Source: Carnegiea gigantea (taxonomy: Eukaryota > Streptophyta > Magnoliopsida > Caryophyllales > Cactaceae). Taken from it: a DNA stretch of 64,000 nt. How positions within the stretch are numbered: position 1 is the first letter of the stretch; each line of letters begins with the position of its first letter. The position numbers were made by a program, and so were the translations under genes. Positions 24,231-35,618 of this stretch are shown here, piece after piece. Below the pieces are notes generated by a model. It was given only the letters and a program-made list of their open reading frames with translations. It did not search any database and was not told the DNA's origin. The DNA lies in NCBI GenBank assembly GCA_029747015.1, contig JAKOGI010000445.1:186001-250000 (forward strand). The letters are read 5' to 3'.

Positions 24231-26768
24231 ATAAGAATTGATTTTTTGTGCTCCCAGGAAAAAGGACCTGACTTTTAGAGGGAAAAGCAAAAATAAGTTC
24301 CCTCCTATTTTTTCCTTTTTCTTCCCCCTCACTCAAATATTTGAGGTTTTGACTTTAATATTCTAGGTTTTCTTCTATTTTCAGCCAAAACCCATTCGTG
24401 CTTGCAATCTCCACGCTTATACGGTTTTACCTTCCCATTCTCTGCCTTCACTGCTCATACTCTGCCAACGTCTTCTTCTAATCAGCTTCCATATCTCAAG
24501 GCAACTTTAAGCAATTAATTTCAATTGGGTAAGTCTTCCTCTAATTGTATTTTCAGTGTAAGCCGTAGATATAGTCAAATTCGAATTTAGTTATCCATCT
24601 CCTTGTGCGCCTGCAGTGATTCAATTGTTCGTGCGTCTCACCAACTTTTACTTCTCCGTTATTGTTGCTTGTTCAACTGAAGGTATTTGTTCTTTCTCCC
24701 TCTCTTTGAAAGTATGATGATACTAATTTTTGGTAGTGGGTGAATTTTTTTCTGTATTAATTCCAACTGGTATGCGAAAGACATCCATTGAGTTTTATAA
24801 TTTTGGATATTTGAAGAACTTTGTTGATTGGCAGACAATATTTGGTTAAGGAGATGGATTTTTGGATATAGTTCTGTGAAATGGATTTTTGGTGGTCATT
24901 TTGCTGCGTTCATCTTGTTGTTTATGTCCTGTGTGTTTCTATTTTAGTGCTGTGGCTGTCTGAGCTATGTTCTATTGCCATTGCCGTTCTGCTGTGCTGC
25001 TACTGCTGTGCTGTTGTTAGACAGTTACTGCTGTGCTGTTGCTACACAGTTACAACTCTGCTGTGCTGGTGCTATTATTGTTCTGTTGTTGTTAAAATTG
25101 TGATCTGATGGTGCTGTTCTACTCTTTTTACAATTCTTATGGGGTGTTAGTGTTCTGCTATGTTGTAATGAGGGCATCTCTCACAAGTACTCTCAGAACC
25201 AACAATCCGATTAGAAACATTCCCGTTTTCAATAAAGATGACAAACAAAATGTCACCACCAGAATCAAACTTAACAGATATGACATTAGCAAATTCCTAA
25301 GGTTGTGGTTGGTTGTTTTTTTCTTCTTTCTCCCTCTTGTTTCTGTGTGTTGTCAAAGGTTCAATCTAGAATAAAATTACAAAAAAGAGCACAAAGGACT
25401 AGATCTCTGCAATGCAGATTTAACGCGCTGATTGGCAGGCTGAATCTTTACTAACAATGTGGCAGAATCTGTGTTCTGATGATTTGCTCTATAGATATCT
25501 ATAATTCACGTAGCCTTCATGGAATTTTCATTGACTTATTATCGCAAAACACACTAATTGCCACTGCAGTAGTGCAATGTATGTATTACTTGAGCATGTT
25601 TCTTATTTGATTCTTGGGTTTTCTGTTGCCTTGTTTTTGCATTTACTTCTAGTAGCTTATGATACTAAATTTCTGTATCCTGTAATGCCATTGGTTATAG
25701 ACTTTGTTTGCTGTGGGGCGATTGGTTTCAAACTTTATTTTCTTATCCTTATTTTGTGGACCAACTTCAGCCTGTTCCTACATTCGTAACCTAGTATCAT
25801 ATATAAAAAATATAATTAGTTGCTCAAAGTTATAGAAGGTTCCTACTAATAGCAAAAATGAGCCTCCTAAACCTTCCCTCACTGAAGAAGAAAAGAAGAT
25901 GAAGTTACAACAATTGAGGTGTGATTTCTTATCTGTTTTGTCAGTTGATATACTATTTAAAATTCACTTCTCCATAATAAAAGAAATAAAGAGGCTACAC
26001 ACAACATGTATGGTAGCTGTGATAATTTGGTTGTCTGATTATTTTAGGTGCTTTCTATATTTGTTTTATTCCTTCATATCTTTCTTTTTCTCCTTTTCAT
26101 CTTCTCCCTGTTATCATAGATTTCCTTGGGTCTTATTGAATTTTCCTGTTTTTGGTCCTTTGTTTTGATGGTCCTTCTGATGGAGCAGCCTTGGAGCTGC
26201 TTGGGAGCATCCAATGAAACTTCTATAGGATTTTTGGAAATGGGAAAATTTGTCATTTCCCTACTGGTTTCTTGTTTGAGCTTTTTTCTTCTGTCCTAAC
26301 CATAGGATAACATTTTCTGTTTTGAAAATGCTCTGGCCATTTTTAATGAATTTCAACGCCTACTATTAGAAGCTGAAGTCCAGAGAACATAATTGGGAAA
26401 AGTGGAATTCTTTAGGGATGGGAAGGCATTTTAATCGAGAAAGATTCGAGTAAAATGTTCATGTAAATGCTTTCGGGTCAGCTAGCTGATGTATTTTACG
26501 ATCCGAAGGGATAGGGAATTTGTGTGAACATTGCTATGTTTCCATGAAATTCAAGTTTCTTTGACATGTGAGATAATTTTGTAGTCCCGGATTAGTGCCA
26601 TAGCAGTATGCTGTTTCTGTGTGTTCTGATACCAATTTTTGTTAATCTTTGCATGTGGTTGAGTTTAGTTTGTAATTTTGCCAAATTTACACTCTCTTTC
26701 GGTTCAAATATGAATGACACAAAATCTTTATGTGGAAAAGTAATCAGTTTATATTATAATTGACAGAA
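24231..26768 (+). other. Promoter and 5' leader region of the CACTA D transposase
   Basis: About 2.5 kb upstream of the TNP2 start codon, with no protein of its own. A probable leader exon ends at a good donor, ATTGGGTAAGTC, near 24,530, and an acceptor TTGACAG lies at 26,761-26,767 just before ATG 26,769. At 24,935-25,095 there is a degenerate repeat built on 'gctgtgctgttgctacacagttac'. Open frames here (24,881-25,374) follow this repeat and are not considered genes. Confidence 0.5.
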
Positions 26769-29700
26769 ATGAATAAGGATCGCACTTGGATGAACTGGAA
26801 GACGTTTAACTGTAGGAAGAAGCCAGAATATATAAATGGGGTAAAACAGTTCCTGGAGTTTGCTTTTGCTAATGTGGCTGAATCTGGGACAATAAGATGC
26901 CCATGTGTCAATTGTGACAACTATAGTTACCAAAATAGAAAAACAGTTATGCTTCATTTGCTCAGTGATGGGATAGTAAGGAGTTATAATCCATGGGAGT
27001 TTCATGGGGAGAAATCTAATCATGAAGAGCCCATTGATGCAAGTCAAAAGGATAGAAGTGATAGAGATGAGCATCAAGATTCAATGTTGTCAGTGGGTGA
27101 GGAGGATGTAGATGAAACATTTGCCATGGTAAATGACATAACAAATGCCCGAGCATTTCACATAATGGATGAGTTTGAAAGGTTAGGCGGTCCTGAAATT
27201 AGTGAGTCCCCTGAAGTACTTCAGAAGTTTGCTAGATTAGTTAGAGATGCTGAGAAAGAGTTATTTCCAGGATGTGAGAAATTCTCAAAGTTAGAGTTTA
27301 TGGTACATCTCCTCCATATAAAGTGTTTATGTGGTTGGAGTGATAAGTCTCTCACAATGATACTTGAACTTTTGAAGAAAGCGTTTGATTTTGACGATAC
27401 ATTCCCAAAGAATGCTTATGAAGCAAAAAAGTATACTCGGGACCTTGGCTTGAGTTACGTGAAAATTGAGGCTTGTAAGAATGATTGTATACTTTATTGG
27501 AAGGAGCATAAGCATGCAGACAAATGTCCTAAATGCGCTCATCCTAGGTGGAAGGACAAGAAAGAAGAGGCTGATGATAGTGATGATGAAAGTGATAAAA
27601 AGGGACAGAGGAAAAACATTCCTTATAAGATCTTACGCTATTTTCCTCTTGTACCAAGACTCCAAAGATTATTTATGTCGGCCAAAACAGCTTCTCACAT
27701 GCGGTGGCATAAGGATAAACGTCGAGATGATGGGATATTAAGGCATCCTGCAGATGCACAGGCTTGGAAGTCATTTGATGCATCGTATGCTGATTTTGCA
27801 AAAGATCCGCGTAATGTGAGGTTGGGTTTATGTAGTGATGGGTTTACTCCATATTCAAATATAAATTCAACCTATAGCATTTGGCCTGTTTTTTTGGTTC
27901 CTTACAATTTACCACCTTGGATGTGTATGAAAAAGCCATACACATTTTTAAACATGATCATCCCTGGTAAAACTGCTCCTGGAACTGATATTGATGTGTA
28001 TCTACAACCACTAATTGATGAAATGAAGACTTTATGGGATGGGGTAAATATGTATGATGCATTTAAAGCTGAATATTTTAATTTGCGTGCGGCTTTGTTG
28101 TGGACAATTAATGATTTTCCTGCATATGGTAATTTGTCTGGATGGAGTGTAAAAGGACGTCTTGCTTTCCCGGTTTGTAATAAAGATACATGGTCATGTT
28201 ACTTGCCTCATTGGAATAAACAATGCTACATGGGTCATCGTAGATTCTTGGAAGCTGATCATAGGTGGAGATTTGACAAAAAAGCTTTTGATAACACAAT
28301 AGAGATAGATCCTCCTCCTAAATTGTTATCTGGTGATGACGTTCTTGAGCAGATTGGCAATTTTGAAAATATTCAATTTGGCAAGGTTGAGGGTAAAAGG
28401 AAGCGAACAAAACCAAAGTTGATTTACAACTGGGAGAAGAAAAGTATCTTCTTCGAATTACCTTATTGGAGGAAGAACTTGATTCGCCATAACTTAGATG
28501 TTATGCACATTGAGAAGAACATTTGTGAAAGTATACTAGGAACCCTTATGAATATACCAGGAAAGACCAAGGATAATTTGAAGAGCCGCTTAGACTTGGT
28601 GCAATTGGGAATCAGAAAGAGCCTGCACCCAAAGAAGGTTGGTGACAAATATGAGATTCCCAAAGCATCATTTACATTAAGTTTGAGTGAAAGAAGAGAT
28701 GTGTGTAAATTCTTAGCAGATTTAAAGGTGCCAGATGGGTATTCATCCAATATAGGACGATGTGTTAATGTCAATGAGGGAAAAATAACAGGGTCACTCA
28801 AGAGTCATGATTATCATGTCTTTATGCAAGATTTGCTAGCACCTGCCTTTCGTGGAAAATTAGATAAGGATGTGTATGAACCACTTGTTGAGTTGTCATT
28901 ATTCTTTAAACAATTATGCTCAAAGGCATTAAAGGTTGATGTTTTGGAGAGGCTAGAAAAGAACATTGCAATTACGCTTTGCAAGCTAGAGCGTGTTTTT
29001 GTTCCCTCTTTTTTTGACGTCATGGTGCACTTAACGATCCACTTGGCTACTGAAGCAAAGCTTGCTAGACCCGTTCAGTATCGTTGGATGTACCCATTTG
29101 AAAGGTACTATAGATTTCTTTCTTGTCTTTTTGTTAAAAAAAAAACATAAGACATTATAAAGTATTACGCACTGCACTTATTTGATGCTATTGTTGATGG
29201 TTAGGATCATGCACACATTAAAAGAATTTGTGCGTAATAAAGCTCGTCCAGAGGGGTCAATTGCTGAAGCTTATATAGCAGATGAGTGTTTAACCTTTTG
29301 TTCAAGGTATTTACATAGAGTTGAGACTAGATTTAATCGTCTAGAAAGGAATGAAGACGATGGACACAGACACGATAAGGGATTAACAATTTTCATGAAG
29401 ATGGGAAATCCACTGGGTCAAGGAACTATCATGGTTCTTTCCCATGAAGATTGGAAGCGTGCTCACCTTTATGTGTTAAGAAATTGTGATGAAGCACAAC
29501 CTTTTATTGAGTAAGAAATTTTTATTGTAACTTCTAATATTTTGAACCTACCAAAGAACTTCATAACCATAATTTTGGTTTTTGTATTTGTTTATAGGGA
29601 GTATGAAAGTCTTACTACGTTGCTCACTTTTACGGAGTGGTTTGAAGAGAGAGTAAGTAAAACATTATTAAGTCTAACATATCCACTTAATTTAGGTACT

Positions 29701-30473
29701 AATGCATCTTATTTGCTTATTTAGGTTACCCAGTTATGGAATCAACGTGATGAGAAAGCCAGTCGTGAGCTCCTAATTTTGGCACAATGTCCTATCAAGA
29801 GAGTGAATTGCTTTAATGGATATGTTGTAAATGGTTATAGATTCCACACAAAAACACGAGCCCAAAATCTTAGCACACAAAATTGTGGTGTTGTGGTGAA
29901 AGGTGATGTGCACAGTGGAGGAAAAGAATACTTTGGTGTCCTAAAGGAGATTATAGAACTGGATTATGGTAGCAACCATAAAGTTATTTTGTTTGACTGT
30001 GATTGGTATGACGTGTTCTCTGAAAATATGGGAATCAAAAGAGAAACATATGGCATAACAACAGTGAACGTGAAACGCTTTCTAAAAACAAATGAGCCAT
30101 ATGTCTTAGCTTCTCAAGTTGAACAAGTATACTATGTGAGGGATCATATACAGCAAAATTGGCAAGTGGTGGTGAAAACGAACCCGCGCAATTTCTATGA
30201 TATGCCTTCTGATGATGAAGATGAGGGACCAAAATCATTTTCATCCTGTGACGATGAGGCTCATGAAGAAGCATATGTCCCTGTGTCTAATCATGGTGCA
30301 ATGTTGTTGGTTAGAAGTGATGTAGAACCAGACGTGGTGGACGGTAATCTTGTGGCACAACAGTTGCAACGTCATAAAAAGAAAGGCAAAATGCAATTGT
30401 TGATGACAGCAGTGAATCTGGGTCAAGTGGAGAAGAGGACATACTGCTGTTTGCAGATGAAATTGATGATTAG
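26769..30473 (+). CDS. TNP2-type CACTA transposase, four exons, with an apparent frameshift near the C-terminus
   Basis: Catalyses cut-and-paste movement of CACTA elements in the nucleus. Exons by GT-AG signals: 26,769-29,104, 29,205-29,510, 29,598-29,652 and 29,725 to about 30,473; the frame stays open across all three joins (about 1,150 aa, usual for TNP2). The N-terminus is a Transpos_assoc domain (DRTWM at the start, then CPCVNCDNYSYQNR near residue 45). A CPKCAHPRWK zinc-finger-like motif lies near residue 256. The Transposase_21 core follows, with LGLCSDGFTPYS (D near residue 357), TINDFPAYGNLSGWS (D near 449) and LDVMHIEKN near 577; these Asp residues are the likely catalytic ones. Exons 2-4 carry the DUF4218 and DUF4216 regions (ARPEGSIAEAYIADECLTFC; ILFDCDWYDVF). 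Past about 30,375 the acidic end (SGSSGEEDILLFADEIDD) is only in another frame, so an A-run indel near 30,374-30,386 is likely. The uninterrupted frame would stop at 30,609. Confidence 0.92.
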
Positions 30474-30791
30474 CTTTAAAATTGTGATTTGCAAACGTTA
30501 CATCATTGTTTTTTTAATTTTATTTTGCAAACAAATCAGATGTTTTATGCTATTTGATTCCTTTTTAGCAAAAAGGCAAAACATTTGTAATACTAACTTG
30601 GATGTTTGATTCATTTTTTAAGTACATCTTTACTTATATGTTGCTTGATATTAAGACAGTTCACATATTTTGTAATTTGACATATCCTTGGTAAGTGCTC
30701 TTACTCTTTCACACTTTCTATGAAATATATTTAGAACCTTTATTTCTGTATATGCATTCTAACATGTTTTTTTCTTGGTTGCAGGCCCACA

Positions 30792-33700
30792 ATGTATATC
30801 ACCCTGGACAGTCTGAGAAATATGGCTAGGGTAAAAAAGAATCCAAATTATTCAAGTCATATTGTTCGTCAGAGCATGACAGAATATGAAAAGCAACGTG
30901 ATAGAAATATTGAAAAAAACAATAGGGTACTTCAAGAACTTGGATTACCTTTTAGAAAAACCAACGAACATCTAAGGCGAAGAGAACTGATTATAGAAGA
31001 AGAGGAGGGCTATATACCAAATGAAGATGAAAGAGTGGATGCTGAATTGGAGGATGTGTCATATGACAATGACAACTTCACTATGCATAGACCTACATTA
31101 GAAAGACAGGCGACATTAAGAAAATCATCCACTGGTCACAAAGCGCTAGCCTCTGGTATGTTCTCCTTCCTCGATATGAATTTTGTTCAGTGAAATGCTT
31201 CCCCAATTCTGATGGAGGCCAAAAACAAAAAAAAAAAAAAACATAATTTGCTGCGGTTGTAATTTGGTGAGTGTTTATTTGCTGATTTTTTACATATCAT
31301 CCTTTTCTTATTCCATGATATTTTAATTTAAATAAGCTATTTTCATAGTATTTGATTGTGCGTATCAGATGAAAGAATGCATGCCCAACTAGATACACCT
31401 GTAAGACAAGTGACGGGGACTAAATCAATCCCTACACTTCACCCAGGTATATTCTATCTATTCCTCTAATTCTGTATCATTTTACCTGAAAGCCACGAAG
31501 GGAACAGAATACGACCTCTGTCACATGGGCTATTTAGCTCTTGGACTCTTGGACTTGCTATTTACCTGAGTTAACTATGACTGAATATTTAGATTCTGTT
31601 TTTCTGCTTTGTTTTTTATTTTTATTTTTGTTCTTGGTAAATTTGAGTACTGCTGATGATACTGATTTCCCATAACTCAAAAGGGTCTTAGGTAAATCAA
31701 GGGTTTAATCAGCATTTTGATTCCTTCTTTTTGCTTTGTTTTGATTTTTATGTTTGTTCTTGGTTGGAAGGTTGGTAGAAGGATATGTGCTGCTACAAAC
31801 ATTTGGGATTTGTGATTGATTCATTTGTTCTAACTAGAATTGCTTATTTCTGGGATGTAAACCCCAGTACTCTGGATGTGTGATCCGTTGAGTTGTACTT
31901 TTCATTTCTTTCCTATTATCGAAATTTATTGAATGGTTTGCTCCGGACGTGTGGCCCGTTGAGTTGTGGTCTCCGGCGTGTAGCCGTTGAGCTTATTGGT
32001 ATCTTTTATGTTTTTAATTGATACAAGGATTTAATGTAAGGCTTTAAGCCGGGGAAATTGTAAGTTTTTAGGCGAAACTCTGCCCGTTTCGCCCCAGAAT
32101 TTAAGAAAAATACTAATTGGTTGTCTTAAGGGTTAATATAGTTGACATGGCCACGTAATAGATTATTTTTACATTGCTTCATTTTGTCTAGGTAAAAGAG
32201 TTCAGGCTCAATTAGATGATGTCTACCGCGTTAATCAAGGAAGCATTTCATGCCGGAGTACATTAGAACAACAAAGAATAAGGACAAGATCAACCTCTGC
32301 ACATGGTTGTATGATTCCTTCCAGTAGTATTATTCCAAGAGTGTCTTTTTATATACTAATATTTGATACTGTTACTTCTAGCTCATGATTCAAATGAAAT
32401 GCCTAGAGAAGAGCATACAAATCTTCCCCATGATGTGGAAAGAGAGTTATCCAGTAAGAGTACGCAATATATAATCTCATCTATTTGCCGAGTGTAATGA
32501 TATTTTTGGTGCAAGCTTCTCAATATTGTTCCATTTGACATTTTTTTACTTTTTTGAATTATTTGAGAGGTGCTCTTTTTTTAACCATGTTTGTTTCGTT
32601 AATTTTCTTAGCTTCCTTGCCCAGACGTGGCAAAACAAAGTGCTTATACTGGAAAAAGAAAAGGGATGCGCATCCAGCAAAAGTAGAGATCGAAATCCCC
32701 CCAGAACTCAAGCGTATTGTTGGCGCCAACAGCACCCAATTCATTAGCGAGGCAAGCTATTTAATGAAGCAATTGATGCCCTTGGATGTGGAAAAGTGGG
32801 ATGACATACACCCGGAAAAAAAAAGGAAGTATTTCATGAAGTTAAAGGTTTTCACTCAAGACTAACTTTGTCCTATCGAGTTATGTTTTTTAAATAGTTT
32901 CATCATTAATAATTTGTATTGCATATAGGAAATGTTTAAATTGCCCCAAGGTTGTCATGTCGATAATGCCATAGAGCGTCGTTGCAAGGTTTGGTATAGA
33001 AAGTGGCGGTATGATTTGAAGCAAAAAGCCTACACTAACTATACGATAGTGGCTGATCGTCGGGATAATCCGCCCAAAGAAGTGGACCCTAATCAATGGA
33101 AATGGTTAGTAAATTATTGGGACAGCGACAAGTTCAGGGTAAGTTCAATTTTCTTTTCTATTACATTACTTGAATACGTCCATTGACCATAATCCTGAAA
33201 TGATAATGAATTCAGTTTCTAATATTTTAAACCTTATGGTTTTTCCTATATCTTATAGCGTCGAAGTGAGACGAACACTAAAAATCAAACACATCAGAAA
33301 ATGCTTGCAAAAGTTGGCACAAAATCAATTGCTAGCACCTTCTATGAGATGGTAACTTGAGCTTATATATACTTAGTACTGAATTGTGGACTTGGTTTTT
33401 TTTGAAACTTTTTTTAAAACCAATTTTTCACCAGCTTATTATTGGATGTAATTGCACTTTACATAAGGTCTTTTTAAATGATTTCAGTTGCAGAAACCAA
33501 TTGATGGATTGGACGACCTCTTACCTGAGGACTCTCAGCCAGAAGCAGAAGAGGATGAAGAACCGTACTACTTGCGATTATGGAAAATTCAAAGACAAAA
33601 GCAAGATGGAACTTGGTCAGATGAGCATGCAGAGAAAGCATATGAAGACCTCCAAGTAGTGCACCAAAAAGAGCTTGAGAAGTATGGGGTTGATAACCTT

Positions 33701-33964
33701 ACACCCCAGGAGGCTTTTACTCGTGTCCTCAAGCATAAGAAAGGATCACATCATCAAAGAGGCATGGGTCAAGGGGTGTTAGCTTTTACGAGTTATCAAA
33801 ACCAAGGTATCAATGAGGACGCAATTCAAGATAGGATTGATGCTGAAGTTAATAGGCGGGTTTCTGAACAACTAAAAGGGATTCATGAGTCTTATGATGC
33901 TCGTCTTCGTACTCTAGAGGAAAGACTAGGTTCTTCCTCAAGTGCACAGGTTCATATAAGTTAG
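30792..33964 (+). CDS. Second CACTA gene, Transposase_24 / TNPA-like, intact across eight exons (547 aa)
   Basis: Exons: 30,792-31,155, 31,369-31,446, 32,192-32,305, 32,382-32,453, 32,612-32,847, 32,929-33,138, 33,259-33,351 and 33,488-33,964. All joins use GT-AG and keep frame (phases 1,1,1,1,0,0,0), and the total is 1,644 bp with stop. A leader acceptor (TTGCAG) precedes the ATG at 30,784. The N-terminal third is basic then acidic (IIEEEEGYIPNEDERVDAEL). Exons 5-7 form the Transposase_24 domain: LPRRGKTKCLYW, ERRCKVWYRKWRYDLK, DPNQWKWLVNYWDSDKFR. Exon 8 has YYLRLWKIQRQKQDGTWSDE, which fits the conserved 'hTRKDGTW' segment, and ends in a coiled coil (DRIDAEVNRRVSEQLKGIHE). By analogy with En/Spm TNPA it would bind the subterminal TTTGTGGCAA motifs and act with TNP2. 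No disabling change was seen. Confidence 0.9.
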
Positions 33965-34249
33965 AGTACAATAAGTTTCATATATTTACAATAAGCGTCA
34001 TTTTAGAATTATGAACTAAGCATATACGGTTATCATAATTTTATTAGCTACTATTGCAGCAAACATCATATGATGATTATATATTTAATGCAATTTCATT
34101 TCAAGTACGATTGCATTTCATTTCAATTAATTTGTTATTACATGTATGTATTTATGAGAATGTCCACAAACAATTATTATTTGCAAACGGTAAACATTAT
34201 TACAATATATAATAACAAAAAAACAAATGCAATCGAAGTTTACCACTTC

Positions 34250-34620
34250 TTAAGATAAGTTTAGTAGCAAAAGTGAACTGCCACAAAATGTATTCAAATA
34301 TCTGCCAAAGTATAGTTCGTGGCAATTATATTTTGCTACAAATATCACCTTCTTGTAGCAAACATGGATTTAGTGGCAAATGGAGCTTGCTACAAATTAT
34401 ATGCTTTTGTAGCAAATTTCAATTTGTGGCAACTGAAAACTTGCCACTAAAGCTACATAATTCGTAGCAAAATTAAATTTACCACAAATGCCTTTTGTAA
34501 CGGACTATTTGTGGCAACTTTGTAGCAATTTTCTACGTTGCCACAAAAGACTTTTTGTAGCAAAATATCAACATATTGTGGCAAATCTTGTTGCCACAAA
34601 AACCAATCTTTCTTGTAGTG
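34250..34620 (+). repeat. 3' subterminal repeats and terminal inverted repeat of CACTA D
   Basis: More than a dozen copies of TTTGTGGCAA, TTTGTAGCAA and their complements, spaced about 15-30 bp in both orientations, end in TTTCTTGTAGTG. They mirror the left end and mark the binding region expected for the TNPA-like protein. Confidence 0.9.
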
Positions 34621-34623
34621 TTC

Positions 34624-35618
34624 GCCTACATCCTTATGGAAAGGATATCAACCTAACTTCAACTTAGCAGGTAACCAGCCGTAGGAGACACCTCATCCTC
34701 TTTATCCTTAGGAATTCAACGTGTAAGAGATTTAAACATTCAATAAGCTACCATCAAAAGGGAACGATGTTGACACCTGAGTGGTAAAAAGTCAAGATGG
34801 AAGATTTGACATCTCAACATCTCACCAAGATCATAGGATGGTAGCTATAGATCTTCGCGCTTCTATCCCACCAAGTTCACAGGGATCTAGCTAGAGATGT
34901 TTAGGGCTTAAATGCCAACAAGTTCACAGGGACCTAGCTACAGGCCTTTAGGTTCTCACTCCACCAAATCTGACACTGTTAGACCGGAGAAAGGTCAACA
35001 TCAAGAACCACTAGATTGGCAAAAGGTCAAGGATTGTGGGATTGAGGAAAAGTTCGCTAAATCGGCAAAAGGTTGACATCCAGGTCTACTAGATCAGTAA
35101 AATGTCTGCTAAACCAGTGAGAGGTTAACATCAAAATCCACTAGCTTTTAGCACAATAGGGCATTTCAATAACATCGTTGGCTTCTAACACAATGGGACA
35201 TTTCAACAACATTGTTGGCTCTCGACACAGTGGGACATCATCAGGCATTGTCATAGCAAAAGTTGGCAGACACCAAATCTCAGGACCCTCAGCAGATAGG
35301 TTTAGATTTCATTTCATCGGCCACCGTCATCACAAGACTTGCCAAAACTCATGAACTTTAGTAGCCAGGTTTAGATTTCACATCATCAAGTCACCATCAC
35401 AGTGAAAATTGGCAGACGTCAAATCTTAGGACACTCAGCAACCAGGTTTGGAATTCCCATCATCAGCCACCATCACGGAAGAAATTGGCAGATGTCGAGT
35501 CTCAGGACCCTTAGTGGCCAGATTCGCGTATTACATCGACATAACCAATAAGCGGCTATAAGTGAAGACTTTTACTTTGACCTTTGCCTTACTCAGGCCC
35601 AGGCAAAGTGGAGCTTAC
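34624..35618 (+). repeat. 3' untranslated region of element C with three families of short tandem repeats
   Basis: Three blocks are visible. (1) Near 34,870-34,960, two copies of a unit containing 'caagttcacaggga(t/c)ctagcta'. (2) Near 34,970-35,130, four or five copies around 'ggcaaaaggt(c/t)aacatcaag' and 'ccactagat'. (3) Near 35,135-35,235, three copies of 'cacaatgggacatttcaacaacattgttgg', then near 35,237-35,525 about four copies of a roughly 76-bp unit with 'ttggcagacgtcaaatctca' and 'ccaggtttggaattcc'. Tandem repeats in this position are a known trait of Tat/Ogre elements. The segment cctttgcctt...caaagtggagcttac at 35,581-35,618 is the polypurine region before the LTR. Confidence 0.8.

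Larger units (their letters stand above)
23882..34623 (+). mobile_element. Element D: 10.7-kb CACTA (En/Spm) DNA transposon with two genes
   Basis: Termini are CACTACAAGAAA at 23,885 and TTTCTTGTAGTG ending at 34,620. The inverted repeat continues imperfectly for about 28 bp (ATTGATTTTTTGTAGCAA against GATTGGTTTTTGTGGCAA). The 3-bp duplication TTC lies at 23,882-23,884 and 34,621-34,623, as expected for CACTA. Subterminal regions are filled with direct and inverted TTTGTGGCAA/TTTGTAGCAA motifs. Inside are a TNP2-type transposase gene and a TNPA-like (Transposase_24) gene, both on the plus strand, the standard content of an autonomous CACTA element. It is inserted in the interior of element C. 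Apart from one likely frameshift in TNP2, coding and splice sites look intact, so it is much younger than its surroundings. Confidence 0.96.

Noticed and set aside
24881..25374. Open frames of 75 and 88 aa in the CACTA leader
   Set aside because: They follow a degenerate 'gctgtgctgttg' repeat, which yields Cys/Leu/Val-rich translations without meaning.
34870..35530. CRISPR-like array from regularly repeated units
   Set aside because: Units are degenerate, of several sizes, without unique spacers, and lie in the 3' UTR of a plant retrotransposon where tandem repeats are known.
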